Shown here in pieces: positions 44,510-52,732 of a stretch of DNA of 64,000 nucleotides. The notes beneath the pieces are model-generated. The model was not told the DNA's origin. It ran no database searches and was given only the letters and a program-made list of their open reading frames with translations. The stretch spans positions 1 to 64,000 of the forward strand of contig NZ_JAJUWR010000006.1 of assembly GCF_021390545.1 (NCBI RefSeq). The letters run 5' to 3'. Source of the stretch: Algoriphagus sp. AGSA1. GTDB lineage: Bacteria; Bacteroidota; Bacteroidia; Cytophagales; Cyclobacteriaceae. The position numbers and the translations under genes are program-made. Each line of letters opens with the position of its first letter. Within the stretch, counting starts at the first letter, position 1.

Positions 44510-44624
44510 TTTCGAACCCCGATGATGCTCCCGGGCCAGCGCTGACAAAATACGGTACCTTTTGCCCAGGGTTGCGTCGTGCCTCCTTACCCTGGGCTAC
44601 CCACAGGGCCTACCTACGGCAGGC
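44485..44624. repeat. Compound REP unit, copy B
   Basis: Contains TCCGTCTTGCTGGCACAAA, GATGATGCTCCCGGGCCAGC, the perfect hairpin GCCCAGGGT/ACCCTGGGC (44564-44597) and the tail CCTACCTACGGCAGGC. Confidence 0.8.
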
Positions 44625-44881
44625 TTCATCTCTAGAATCAGTAAGGATAGTAGGGGATGCTTGAAGGTCATCAAAATATTTAGACCAGTTAGCTTTTCTT
44701 TGTTTTAGGTATAAGAAATCCATGTACTTTATTACGACTCGATCCCCATTGGTCCAAGGCAAAAGAATGTAAAAAAAACAACTTCACTTAACGTACGGTC
44801 TCCAGATTTCTACCGTGGATACTGTAATCCCTTGATGGCTCTGCCCGCTGCGACTGAAAACTGACTTTTAGAAAAAAACCT

Positions 44882-45018
44882 TTCCGTCTTGCTGGCACAA
44901 AGCTTTCGAATCCCGATGATGCTCCCGGGCCAGCGCTGACAAAATACGGTGCCTTTTGCCCAGGGTTGCGCCGTACCTCCTTACCCTGACCTATCCACAT
45001 GGCCTACCTACGGCAGGC
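44882..45018. repeat. Compound REP unit, copy C
   Basis: Nearly the same as copy B, but the right stem arm is decayed (ACCCTGACC in place of ACCCTGGGC). It ends in the same CCTACCTACGGCAGGC tail. Confidence 0.78.
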
Positions 45019-45285
45019 TCTCTAGCTTTCAGCAGTTTTTGGTTAGGAAAGGCTATGGAGAGCTTTTTTAAGCAATGCCGTAGGCATGAACGATAACTTA
45101 GCCAGCCATTTCAATGGCTGGTACAAAGGCAATAGGATGATTTCTAAAAATGCCGTAGGCATGAACGATGTTGGTTTGTTTAAGCCGGATTATGCACTAG
45201 GTTTCGTCATGTGAGGGTATTGATTGCAAGAAAATCAGTCTGTTTGGGGAGTGAGTCCGCCGTGGCGAATATGGAGAACTCGAAA

Positions 45286-45981
45286 TCAACCATTGCTTTT
45301 GAAGAGTTCTTGCACTTCTTTACTATAGGTCTTACCTATGGGTATTTCATTATCGCCGATTGTTAACCGTTTGTTTCCTCTCTGGTCTATCCTGTGAATG
45401 GATACTATGTATGATCGGTGTACCCTTATAAAATCTTCAGGCAGCATTTCCAAAATGCTGCTCATGGTCATCCGTGACACAATCATTTTTTTGTTGATGC
45501 GGTGGATTTTCAGATAGTCGGTGTATGCTTCTATGAACAGGATTTCTTGGGTAGGGATCTTTATGATGCTATAATCCGCTTTTACGAAAATATTGTTTTT
45601 GGTCTTTCCCGAAAGGAATTGGTGAAATTCCATTGCTTTGTGAACGGCTTGCTTGAATCGCTCCAGACTATAAGGCTTGAGCAAATAATCCACCGCATTG
45701 AGGTTGAATCCATCCACGGCATACTCCGAATGTGCAGTAGTGAATATAACCATACATGTATCTTCCAATGACTTAAAAAAGTCAAGCCCGGACTGAGCGG
45801 GCATATTGATATCGAGGAATAAAAGGTCAACTGGATTTTCGGACAGCCATTTTTTGGCTGCCCTGGTATTAGTGAACGTTTTGGCCAACGACAATCCCTC
45901 CATCTCTTGTGAGTATCTTGCCAGAATGTTCAATGGCATAGGTTCATCGTCAATAGCAATGGCTCTAATCATGCAATTCAA
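45286..45981 (-). CDS. LytTR-family response regulator
   Basis: About 228-231 residues; the start MIRAIAIDDE at 45972 is preferred because it just overlaps the kinase stop. The receiver domain has the acidic DDE cluster and the phosphoacceptor Asp in LLFLDINMP (Asp57 counted from the first Met), with FTTAHSEYAVDGFNLNAVDYLLKPY following. The LytTR DNA-binding domain follows (ILFIEAYTDYLKIH, FIRVHRSYIVSIHRID). It is the last gene of the four-gene minus-strand unit, and the partner kinase gene overlaps it. Confidence 0.9.
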   Translation of the reverse strand: MNCMIRAIAIDDEPMPLNILARYSQEMEGLSLAKTFTNTRAAKKWLSENPVDLLFLDINMPAQSGLDFFKSLEDTCMVIFTTAHSEYAVDGFNLNAVDYLLKPYSLERFKQAVHKAMEFHQFLSGKTKNNIFVKADYSIIKIPTQEILFIEAYTDYLKIHRINKKMIVSRMTMSSILEMLPEDFIRVHRSYIVSIHRIDQRGNKRLTIGDNEIPIGKTYSKEVQELFKSNG

Positions 45982-47044
45982 GTTTCAGGTTCACTGTATA
46001 ATGGGTGGAGGTGTCTTCAACATTTAGCTCATGTTTACCCGGATAGAGCATCCTCAATCTATCCATGGTTATTTTCATGCCCGTGCCACTTATTTCGTGT
46101 GCCTGAAGACGGACATTTGTCTTCGTATTTTCCACTAAAAGGGTAAGTTCATTTCCATTTACCGAAATGTTTATTTTGATGAGGGATTCCTCGTCTGGAT
46201 TAACGCCGTGTTTAAAGGCATTTTCAATGAATGGTATCAGAATGAGTGGTGCGATTTTCAATGATTCGGAAAAAAAGCCCTTGGTCAGGTAAGTGAGTTC
46301 CACGCTTTCCCCCAAACGCTGACGTTGCAATTGGATATAGTTTTCCATATATGCGAGTTCCTTGGTGATCGACACCCATTGGCATTGGGCATCATGTACC
46401 ACATGTCTGAGCATTTCCGAAAGCTTCAGGATACTTGAAGCGGTCCGTTGGGAATTGTCTTCAATCGCCTGACCGTAAATATTGTTAAGGGTATTGAAAA
46501 GGAAATGTGGATTGATCTGTTCTTTGAGGGACAGGATTTCCATCTCGTTTTTTGTTTTTTCTACTTTGAACAGGCGTTCCTGTATCCTTAAATAAATCGA
46601 AAACGATACCACGGACAGGAACAAAAGAATATTATGGCTGATGGAGAGGATAAAATTGGAATTATCAGGTTTCATCAGATCAGGCCCGTTTGGTGGGGAG
46701 CGGGGGGACTCCCAGGGAATATGTCCTGTCAGCAAAGAAGGAAGTAGGGCAATGGTTGTGAATGATACGATGATCAGCAAACCGTAAATCAGGTATTTCC
46801 TATCAAGGAGCAGCTTGGGAGCCAATAGGTAATAGTTGGCGTAAAAGAAAACAATCATCAGGACACCGGACAATAAATCCCTGATGACCGGGCCGGTCAT
46901 ATTGAACATCGGAAGACCTCTGGGGGTGGGTGACAAAACTACCGGGATAAGGAGGAAAATAGCTATTCCGAGAACGTGCAGTAGAAATTTTCTTTTTGAA
47001 ATTGCCATAGGATCTGTCCTGAGGGTCTTAAACCATCTCCACAA
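45965..47044 (-). CDS. LytS-type sensor histidine kinase
   Basis: 359 residues (or about 346 from a Met at position 13-14). Four membrane segments lie within residues 25-170. The His_kinase domain has LKEQINPHFLFNTLNNIYG with the phosphoacceptor histidine, and the ATPase part has APLILIPFIENAFKHGVNPD (N box) and SGTGMKITMDRLRMLYPG (G box). It pairs with the LytTR regulator. The 17-base overlap with the bicupin gene upstream indicates translational coupling with the dioxygenase and bicupin genes, an unusual neighbourhood for this kinase type. Confidence 0.88.
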   Translation of the reverse strand: MWRWFKTLRTDPMAISKRKFLLHVLGIAIFLLIPVVLSPTPRGLPMFNMTGPVIRDLLSGVLMIVFFYANYYLLAPKLLLDRKYLIYGLLIIVSFTTIALLPSLLTGHIPWESPRSPPNGPDLMKPDNSNFILSISHNILLFLSVVSFSIYLRIQERLFKVEKTKNEMEILSLKEQINPHFLFNTLNNIYGQAIEDNSQRTASSILKLSEMLRHVVHDAQCQWVSITKELAYMENYIQLQRQRLGESVELTYLTKGFFSESLKIAPLILIPFIENAFKHGVNPDEESLIKINISVNGNELTLLVENTKTNVRLQAHEISGTGMKITMDRLRMLYPGKHELNVEDTSTHYTVNLKLELHD

Positions 47045-47708
47045 AAATAATTATTGCTTCGTTTGAAAGTGCTTCAAATTCAATTTTTTCCGACCCACGA
47101 ACGGCGAGGCCATCGGCTTTTTGTAGCAGACAATTTGCAATCTCGAAAGCTCCCTGTACTACCCATGCAAAGGTGTTTGGCGTTGAAGGAATAAATTCGC
47201 CCTCGGACCGCCCTTTCCATTGTCCTATGGATACTTTCATCAAGCCCCGTAGGGAAACATCATCAAACAGGGTCAATAGCTTGTCCGGAACAAGCGAAAA
47301 TCGGGCGATTCCGTCAGCGGGTTCATGACTTGCAAATCCTGCAGTCATATAATGAACTTCTGAATTTTCAAAGTCATTGAATATGGTACATTCTTCACCG
47401 GGTTCAATCGATATTAAAACGGCTTCTTCTACATCCGCAACGTGCTGTTTTGTGGCATTGTGAATCTGGATGCGACCGATGAGCGGTATGATCAGGAGTT
47501 GCATATCCACATCGAACGCCAATTGCTCTTTGCTCCGGGAGCCCAGAGTTGTTTCACTTAATAAGTGAAGCGAACCGAAGTGTCTGGTAGGATGTCCGCT
47601 TACAGCCTGATATACAATTGAATATCTAGACAGAATTTTTCCGTCCAGAAATTCCTGTTTTCGGTTTTCGGACAGTACAATCCGTTTATCTTGTTTCACG
47701 ACCATCAC
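47028..47708 (-). CDS. Bicupin (pirin/quercetinase-like) protein
   Basis: 226 residues in two cupin-like halves. The C-terminal half, with KVSIGQWKGRSEGEF, TFAWVVQGAFEIANCLLQKA, DGLAVRGSEKIEFEALSNEA and IIIFVEMV, matches the pirin/quercetin-dioxygenase C-terminal barrel seen in Bacteroidetes. I do not see the canonical His-x-His metal cluster in the N-terminal half, so catalysis is doubtful and a sensing or binding role is possible. It overlaps the dioxygenase gene by four bases and the kinase gene by 17. Confidence 0.65.
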   Translation of the reverse strand: MMVVKQDKRIVLSENRKQEFLDGKILSRYSIVYQAVSGHPTRHFGSLHLLSETTLGSRSKEQLAFDVDMQLLIIPLIGRIQIHNATKQHVADVEEAVLISIEPGEECTIFNDFENSEVHYMTAGFASHEPADGIARFSLVPDKLLTLFDDVSLRGLMKVSIGQWKGRSEGEFIPSTPNTFAWVVQGAFEIANCLLQKADGLAVRGSEKIEFEALSNEAIIIFVEMV

Positions 47709-48433
47709 CCAGACACCACAATATTGTGGGTTAATGAAAATCCATTGGAAAGACTTCCCGAAATGCTGGACATCTCGGTAGAGACCCCATCTCCAAATAC
47801 ATTGTCATTGGCATTATACGTATAGCCATTCATTCCTTTAGTGTAGCCATATTGAGAAGCTGCGTTTACCTGTACCACCGCACTGTTGCTTCCTTCGGGA
47901 AAGGCAATCTGGGTTACGAGCAGGGAATTCCCACTGCTGTTGTACACATGTACATGGATGTGTGTGGCACGGCCCTGGTACCAACCCGGAAAAATCGAGG
48001 TGAAGGCTACCTTGCCGTTGGAATCCGCCACCTGTCGGCCTCTCAGAAAGTGGTTGCTGGTATAGTTGACCTGCTGCATCTGGGTTCCACCATATTCGGA
48101 GTAATACCCGTCTTTATCACAATGCCATATATCCACTATGGCACCTTCCAAAGGTGTACAACTTTCGTTTATGTTGAGGATGGTGATCTCTATATCCAGA
48201 TCAACTCCGGATCTGTCACCAATGATATTTACCCGAGTCAGGGAATCCGGGTCTTTAGTTGGGAATGGCCCTTGGGTTTCTGATGCGGTACGTACGCAAT
48301 CCGTATTGGTTTCCCCCTCATTTATTTCTTCATCGTCTGTAATTGGTGCAATATCATTACCAACACACCTAACAAGCAAGGGAAACGACATCACCCCCAT
48401 ACCGAGTTTTTTGACAAATTCTTTTCGATCCAT
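47705..48433 (-). CDS. Exported intradiol ring-cleavage dioxygenase-like lipoprotein
   Basis: About 242 residues from MDRKEFVKKLGMG at 48433 (an ATG 33 bases earlier is also in frame). A Tat- or lipoprotein-like N-terminus ends at a lipobox-like LVRC. The iron ligands of intradiol dioxygenases are readable: tyrosines in DIWHCDKDGYYSEY and FPGWYQGRATHIHVHV and two histidines in the latter. The FLRGRQVADSNGKVAF loop is also typical. Cytoplasmic members open catechols; secreted ones in Bacteroidetes have unknown substrates. It heads the four-gene unit with the bicupin and the two-component system. Confidence 0.85.
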   Translation of the reverse strand: MDRKEFVKKLGMGVMSFPLLVRCVGNDIAPITDDEEINEGETNTDCVRTASETQGPFPTKDPDSLTRVNIIGDRSGVDLDIEITILNINESCTPLEGAIVDIWHCDKDGYYSEYGGTQMQQVNYTSNHFLRGRQVADSNGKVAFTSIFPGWYQGRATHIHVHVYNSSGNSLLVTQIAFPEGSNSAVVQVNAASQYGYTKGMNGYTYNANDNVFGDGVSTEMSSISGSLSNGFSLTHNIVVSG

Positions 48434-48603
48434 TTTCTTCTTCGTTTGAGTTTTTACTGACTTCAAATAAAAGGAATAGGATACAACTCGTAAAATAAAA
48501 GAGATGAAGGGCTAGCCATATGCGATGAACGTTTGTTTTGCACAATTCCTTGCACTTTACCTCCCTTAATCTCTGAAAATATCCCCTTAATTGCGTCAAA
48601 TGA

Positions 48604-48979
48604 CCAGCCCTTAGGATTTCTAATCCGAAAAAAGTTTATCAGCTTTTAACAACACAAGATTTCCGGATTACTTGCTCCACTTGGTTACTCAGCATTCTTC
48701 ATTTTAAAAATATAATCCGCCCCCTGTGGGATCGTAAGTCACGAACAGCGGAGGATGCAGCTTCTGGAGAAGCAGCATAACGGAGAAATCTTATAGATCC
48801 AATGGAGTTAGAGGGCAACCAGCCCCAATTCCACAGTATCAATAAGTTCTCTATTTTTTAGCTTTCATACTTTATCTTTCTAATTTCATTTCTGCCTACT
48901 GCTCCTGCATACCGTGTCTCTCCCAATCTCTTCTTATCCCTCAACTCCGAATCTGAAACCCCTCAATCTTCCAATTCAC
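48604..48979. repeat. 376-bp direct repeat, copy 2
   Basis: Gap-free partner of 44064-44439. It ends 13 bases before the stop of the minus-strand permease gene. The two copies bracket the dioxygenase/two-component unit. The stretch 48434-48992 holds no gene apart from this repeat. Confidence 0.92.
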
Positions 48980-48992
48980 CCATCTCCCAACT

Positions 48993-51353
48993 TCACTCGT
49001 CCCGCAAGGAATTCACTGGGTTGACGAATGCTGCTTTGAGGGATTGGAAAGTAACGGTGAGCAAGGCAATGCCGAGTAGTCCGATCACCGTATAAAGGTA
49101 AACCCCTATCCCAAGTGTGGTATGGTAGGCAAAACCTGAGAGATAGGTCTTTGCCATATACCAGGCTATAGGAAGCCCAATCAGTAACCCTACGGAGGTC
49201 AAGAGAGCGAAATCCCTGCTGAGAAGCGCCCATAATTGACCAGGGGACGCACCAAATACCTTCCTTATCCCCATCTCCTTGACCCTTTTGGCCGCGGCAA
49301 AAGAGGAAAGCCCAAATAGCCCCAAACATACAATCAGCAATGCCACGACGGTAAATCCAAGGGATAATTTACCCAGTACTTTTTCCATCTGGTATTCCCG
49401 CTCAAACGCCTCATCTAAAAAACTATACTCAAATGGCTGGTCTGGACTGAGCTTTTTCAGCGTTTTTTCTATGTGGGCCAAACATTCATCCATGGTATAT
49501 CCAGCCCTCGTTTTGATATAATAATGAAAGCCCACATCAGTGGAATACATATAGACCATAGGCTCAATGTCCTCTCTGAGGCTGTTGTTGTGGAAATCCT
49601 CTGTCACTCCAATCACCTGCCCCTTTCCGTTCCATACATCCAGTTCCATTCCTATGGCCTCTTCAGCGTTGATCCCCATCATATCAATGGCCCTTTTATT
49701 GAGTAGATAGCTTGGGGTTTGGGACTGTTCTGAAGAGAAATTCCTTCCGGCCACCATAGGGATGCCCAACGTAGGAAGGAAATCCTGGTCACACCGTAAG
49801 AGTTTGAAGAATGTGGTACTGCCTTCCGGTTTTCCTGCCCATGAGACCTCATCTGTGGTGATAGGAATGGTCAGGATGTCGCTGCCGACAAAGCCGGCAC
49901 GCTGAATACCCTGGAAATCCAGCAATTCCTGTTTAAAAACTTCCGGGCTTCTCAATACTTCCTGCTTAGGATCGATGATGATCACGTTTTCTTTCTCATA
50001 GCCAAGGTCTTTTTTGGTGATGTAGTCCAGCTGACTGTACACGGCCAAGCTCCCGATTATCAAGGTGACCGATGCCGCCAACTGAATTACGACCAGGGAC
50101 TTTCTCAACCTTGCCCCTGTGAGCACTGGTGCGTTGCCTCCTTTCAGGATTGAAATAGGCTTAAAAGAGGACAGAAAAAAGGCGGGATAGACACCTGCCA
50201 GAAGACCACAGGCTAAGGTCAGCAAGCCTGCCCCGGCCAGAAACAGGTAATCCAGGTCTCTCCAAGTGATATCCTTGTCTGTGACCTCACTGAAGAAGGG
50301 TAAAAGAAAATTGACGAGTAGAAGTGAAATGGCCAATGCCATAAATGAAAGAATGACCGATTCCGATAAAAACTGAACTATCAGTCCGGACCTTTGGGAG
50401 CCAATTACCTTTCTTACCCCTACCTCTCTGCCTCTGGTAGAAGCTCTTGCCGTGGCAAGATTGGTGAAGTTGATACAGGCCATGGTCAAAATGATCAGCC
50501 CTATAAAACAGAATAAGGCGACTTTCTCTATTCTTCCTCCGGCCTCTTGGCCATTTTCAAAATTGGAATATAATCTGGTCCGGGAGTACTGGAATAGAAA
50601 CGGACTACTGTTACAGGCTGAACAGTTTTTGGATACCAGCGTGGAAAACTTCAGGTTTGCTTCCGCTACGTCACTGTCAGGATGCAAGGCTACATAAGTA
50701 CGTGTGCCCCCGCTCTGCCAGTGGTGCGACCAGGGATTCTCTACGAGAAAAACTTCAAACGGAAGGACAAAATCAAACTGAATGCTGGATTGTGCAGGGA
50801 TATCGGCAAAGACACTGCTTACCTGAAATTGGTGCCCTTGGTTGGTTTCCAGGGCCATTCCAATAGGATCCTTATCCCCAAATAGCTTCTTAGCCAGTTT
50901 TTCAGAGATGGCGATGGTATTCCGGTTTCCTTTGAGGGATTCCATAGCTCCTTTGAGAATGGGGAAGCTGAATATTTCGAAAAGTTCTGGATCGGCATAT
51001 ATTCCGTTTTCAAGAAATGAAGTTTCGCCATGTTTGAGGAGTAGCTTTTCGTTCATGCTTGTCCGTGAGACCATCTCCACCTCAGGGACTTCCTGTTCTA
51101 TGGCTTCTGCCAATATAGAAGGGGTGGCGCCATGGGTCTTGATCTCTCCGTCAGGGTAGGTATTGTTGATCAAAACAGAATAGATGCGGTCGGACTTATC
51201 ATGAAATCCATCATATTTCCACTCGTCAATAGCCCAAAGCAGGATCAGCATGCAGGTGGCAAGCCCTATCCCAAGCCCCAGGATATTGATCAGGGTATAG
51301 CCTTTGTGGCGATAGAGGTTGCGAAAGGAAGTCTTCAGGTAGTTCTTTATCAT
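48993..51353 (-). CDS. FtsX/MacB-like ABC permease
   Basis: 786 residues from MIKNYLKTSFRNLYRHKGY at 51353, the usual start of this family; a longer frame from 51434 adds 27 atypical residues. There are two FtsX segments with VGVRKVIGSQRSGLIVQFLS and MGIRKVFGASPGQLWALLS coupling motifs and two large MacB-type periplasmic domains. The closing FVNPVNSLRDE is the family's standard C-terminus. It lacks the prefix domain present in the permease at 39214. No ATPase is adjacent. The role is likely efflux or envelope mechanics powered by a separate ATPase. Confidence 0.88.
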   Translation of the reverse strand: MIKNYLKTSFRNLYRHKGYTLINILGLGIGLATCMLILLWAIDEWKYDGFHDKSDRIYSVLINNTYPDGEIKTHGATPSILAEAIEQEVPEVEMVSRTSMNEKLLLKHGETSFLENGIYADPELFEIFSFPILKGAMESLKGNRNTIAISEKLAKKLFGDKDPIGMALETNQGHQFQVSSVFADIPAQSSIQFDFVLPFEVFLVENPWSHHWQSGGTRTYVALHPDSDVAEANLKFSTLVSKNCSACNSSPFLFQYSRTRLYSNFENGQEAGGRIEKVALFCFIGLIILTMACINFTNLATARASTRGREVGVRKVIGSQRSGLIVQFLSESVILSFMALAISLLLVNFLLPFFSEVTDKDITWRDLDYLFLAGAGLLTLACGLLAGVYPAFFLSSFKPISILKGGNAPVLTGARLRKSLVVIQLAASVTLIIGSLAVYSQLDYITKKDLGYEKENVIIIDPKQEVLRSPEVFKQELLDFQGIQRAGFVGSDILTIPITTDEVSWAGKPEGSTTFFKLLRCDQDFLPTLGIPMVAGRNFSSEQSQTPSYLLNKRAIDMMGINAEEAIGMELDVWNGKGQVIGVTEDFHNNSLREDIEPMVYMYSTDVGFHYYIKTRAGYTMDECLAHIEKTLKKLSPDQPFEYSFLDEAFEREYQMEKVLGKLSLGFTVVALLIVCLGLFGLSSFAAAKRVKEMGIRKVFGASPGQLWALLSRDFALLTSVGLLIGLPIAWYMAKTYLSGFAYHTTLGIGVYLYTVIGLLGIALLTVTFQSLKAAFVNPVNSLRDE

Positions 51354-51903
51354 ATTGATAAGGTAAGTGCGCACATGCGGCAGAGGCAAAATATAGCGTG
51401 AATATAAGGCTCGGCTTTTCAAACACTTTGCCAATCACAATTCATTGATAATCAATTGGAATTGCTATCGTCTCCCATCTGATTCGTTCGCTTGCGGGCC
51501 CAGCTATTCAAAATCGGACATTTCTGAAGAAATCCCGGTGTTTGATGTTGTGCGCCCCCTGGTCTGCGCCACAGAGAACACGTCCACACTATTCTGCTTC
51601 CGTGATCTATATTCCATAGACTATTCCCATGCTATTCTTGGCGGAATCTGTACGGACTTTGCCGATAAAATATACCGAGCGTGTTCGTTGTCATTTCCGC
51701 TGTTGGGAATTTGTGATCCTGATCCCAGTCATTGGCCTTGCCCACCGAAAAATTTGGATAAGTAGCTGTAGAAGTACGGCAAGATGGTGGATTTCAGTTG
51801 TTTTTTTAAAAAGTTAGTGGCGATAAATGCTATTTATTTAGCAAAATAGATGATAACTTTGGCGTAAAGGTATAATCGTAAAGCTGTAATTCTTCAAACT
51901 CCT
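51354..51903. other. Divergent intergenic region
   Basis: About 550 bases between divergent genes. No gene, array or REP seen. ATTCATTGATAATCAATT near 51441 is palindromic and might be an operator. A promoter candidate for the rightward gene is listed separately. Confidence 0.4.
51853..51860 (+). promoter_or_regulatory. Candidate Bacteroidetes -7 element
   Basis: TAACTTTG fits the TAnnTTTG consensus of the Bacteroidetes major sigma factor, 43 bases before the ATG at 51904. The -33 region has TTTA rather than TTTG, so support is partial. Confidence 0.4.
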
Positions 51904-52317
51904 ATGATCGTAGATTCTTTGGCAAGACAATTTTTGATAATGCACAGGCATTTTTTACGTATTTCAGTGATTGAGGATGAGGTGGGAATCAGTGGTAAAT
52001 CCATCTATAAGTGGATGGTCGGAAAACGACCCTTGCCGGATAAATGGGAGCAGCCCATATACGACTACCTGTACCCTATGTTGGATCCTAAAAATACAAT
52101 CCACCAGGAGCGTTTTCAAACTGATAAGGTTGTGGTCTTGGAGCGGGAACATTTACTGCCTGAGTACCGAGATGTGAAGAAGGAGCTGCTTCGGAGATTA
52201 CACTTCCCGGATAAGTACACTGCCGGTGCGGATGTGGTTTACTTTAGGTTTTTTAACCGGGGACTCAGAGAGAGCTATATTTCCATTTATTCCGCGTACA
52301 AAAAGAATTCCTGGTAA
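51904..52317 (+). CDS. Small protein with N-terminal HTH-like segment, unknown
   Basis: 137 residues. Residues about 12-45 (FLRISVIEDEVGISGKSIYK, then WMVGKRPLPDKW) read like a helix-turn-helix that binds DNA, with IEDEVGISGKSIYKWM as the turn and recognition helix. The C-terminal part is basic and aromatic without a known domain. Composition and a preceding TAACTTTG element suggest a real gene. It may be a regulator; no family is recognised. Its only neighbours are a divergent permease gene and a convergent propeller gene. Confidence 0.5.
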   Translation: MIVDSLARQFLIMHRHFLRISVIEDEVGISGKSIYKWMVGKRPLPDKWEQPIYDYLYPMLDPKNTIHQERFQTDKVVVLEREHLLPEYRDVKKELLRRLHFPDKYTAGADVVYFRFFNRGLRESYISIYSAYKKNSW

Positions 52318-52694
52318 AGCAGGAATTTGGAAGAGTTGGAATGCTTAAAATGGAAAACCTACTCTCACCTTTTTTTTCAGTTCGGTAGTCATGCTGTCAG
52401 GATTTAGTATAACTGTTTTCGGTTTTCAGGTTGAGGGACTTGAAGATCAGGCAGATGAATTGGCACTAAATACAGATGGTCTGTAATATGCTGCCAAAAA
52501 ATGATGGAGGAGGAAGGCTTGTTTTCTCTAGCGGTCAATTCAGAGTGGCAAGAGGGGATGATAAGAAAAAGTGGAATACGCCTTGGGCAAAGGGTAAAAG
52601 CTTTTACAGATTTCGTTTTTAAAAACCTTTTGTGGGCTGATTTCTCTGTCCCGAAAGATGGAATCATATTGAATTTTGCCATCTCTTTGGAAGA
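52318..52694. other. Convergent intergenic region
   Basis: About 375 bases between converging genes. No gene or repeat array supported. Open frames near 52404-52752 read through the terminator hairpin and are not credible. Confidence 0.4.
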
Positions 52695-52725
52695 AGTGCC
52701 ATTCCGCTTTAAGCGGAACGGCACT
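52695..52725 (-). terminator. Strong hairpin after the PQQ-like gene
   Basis: AGTGCCATTCCGC and GCGGAACGGCACT pair at 12 of 13 positions around TTTAA. It lies 8 bases downstream of the minus-strand stop at 52733. A T-run is weak, so it may act as a terminator or as 3'-end protection. Confidence 0.65.
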
Positions 52726-52732
52726 CCTTGTC

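Larger units (their letters stand above)
43960..45285. other. 1.3-kb repeat gap
   Basis: No intact gene. Contents: a palindrome at 44002, the 376-bp repeat copy (44064-44439) with a heptamer-periodic end, compound REP units at 44485-44624 and 44882-45018, and two AATGCCGTAGGCATGAACGA motifs near 45074 and 45149 on either side of a CCAGCCATTTCAATGGCTGG palindrome. Confidence 0.65.

Noticed and set aside
44041..45020. Small proteins in 63-96 codon frames
   Set aside because: These frames fall in the 376-bp repeat and compound REP units and change frame between near-identical copies.
47852..48449. Plus-strand frames of 103 and 143 codons
   Set aside because: Antisense to the dioxygenase gene, whose metal ligands are readable on the minus strand.
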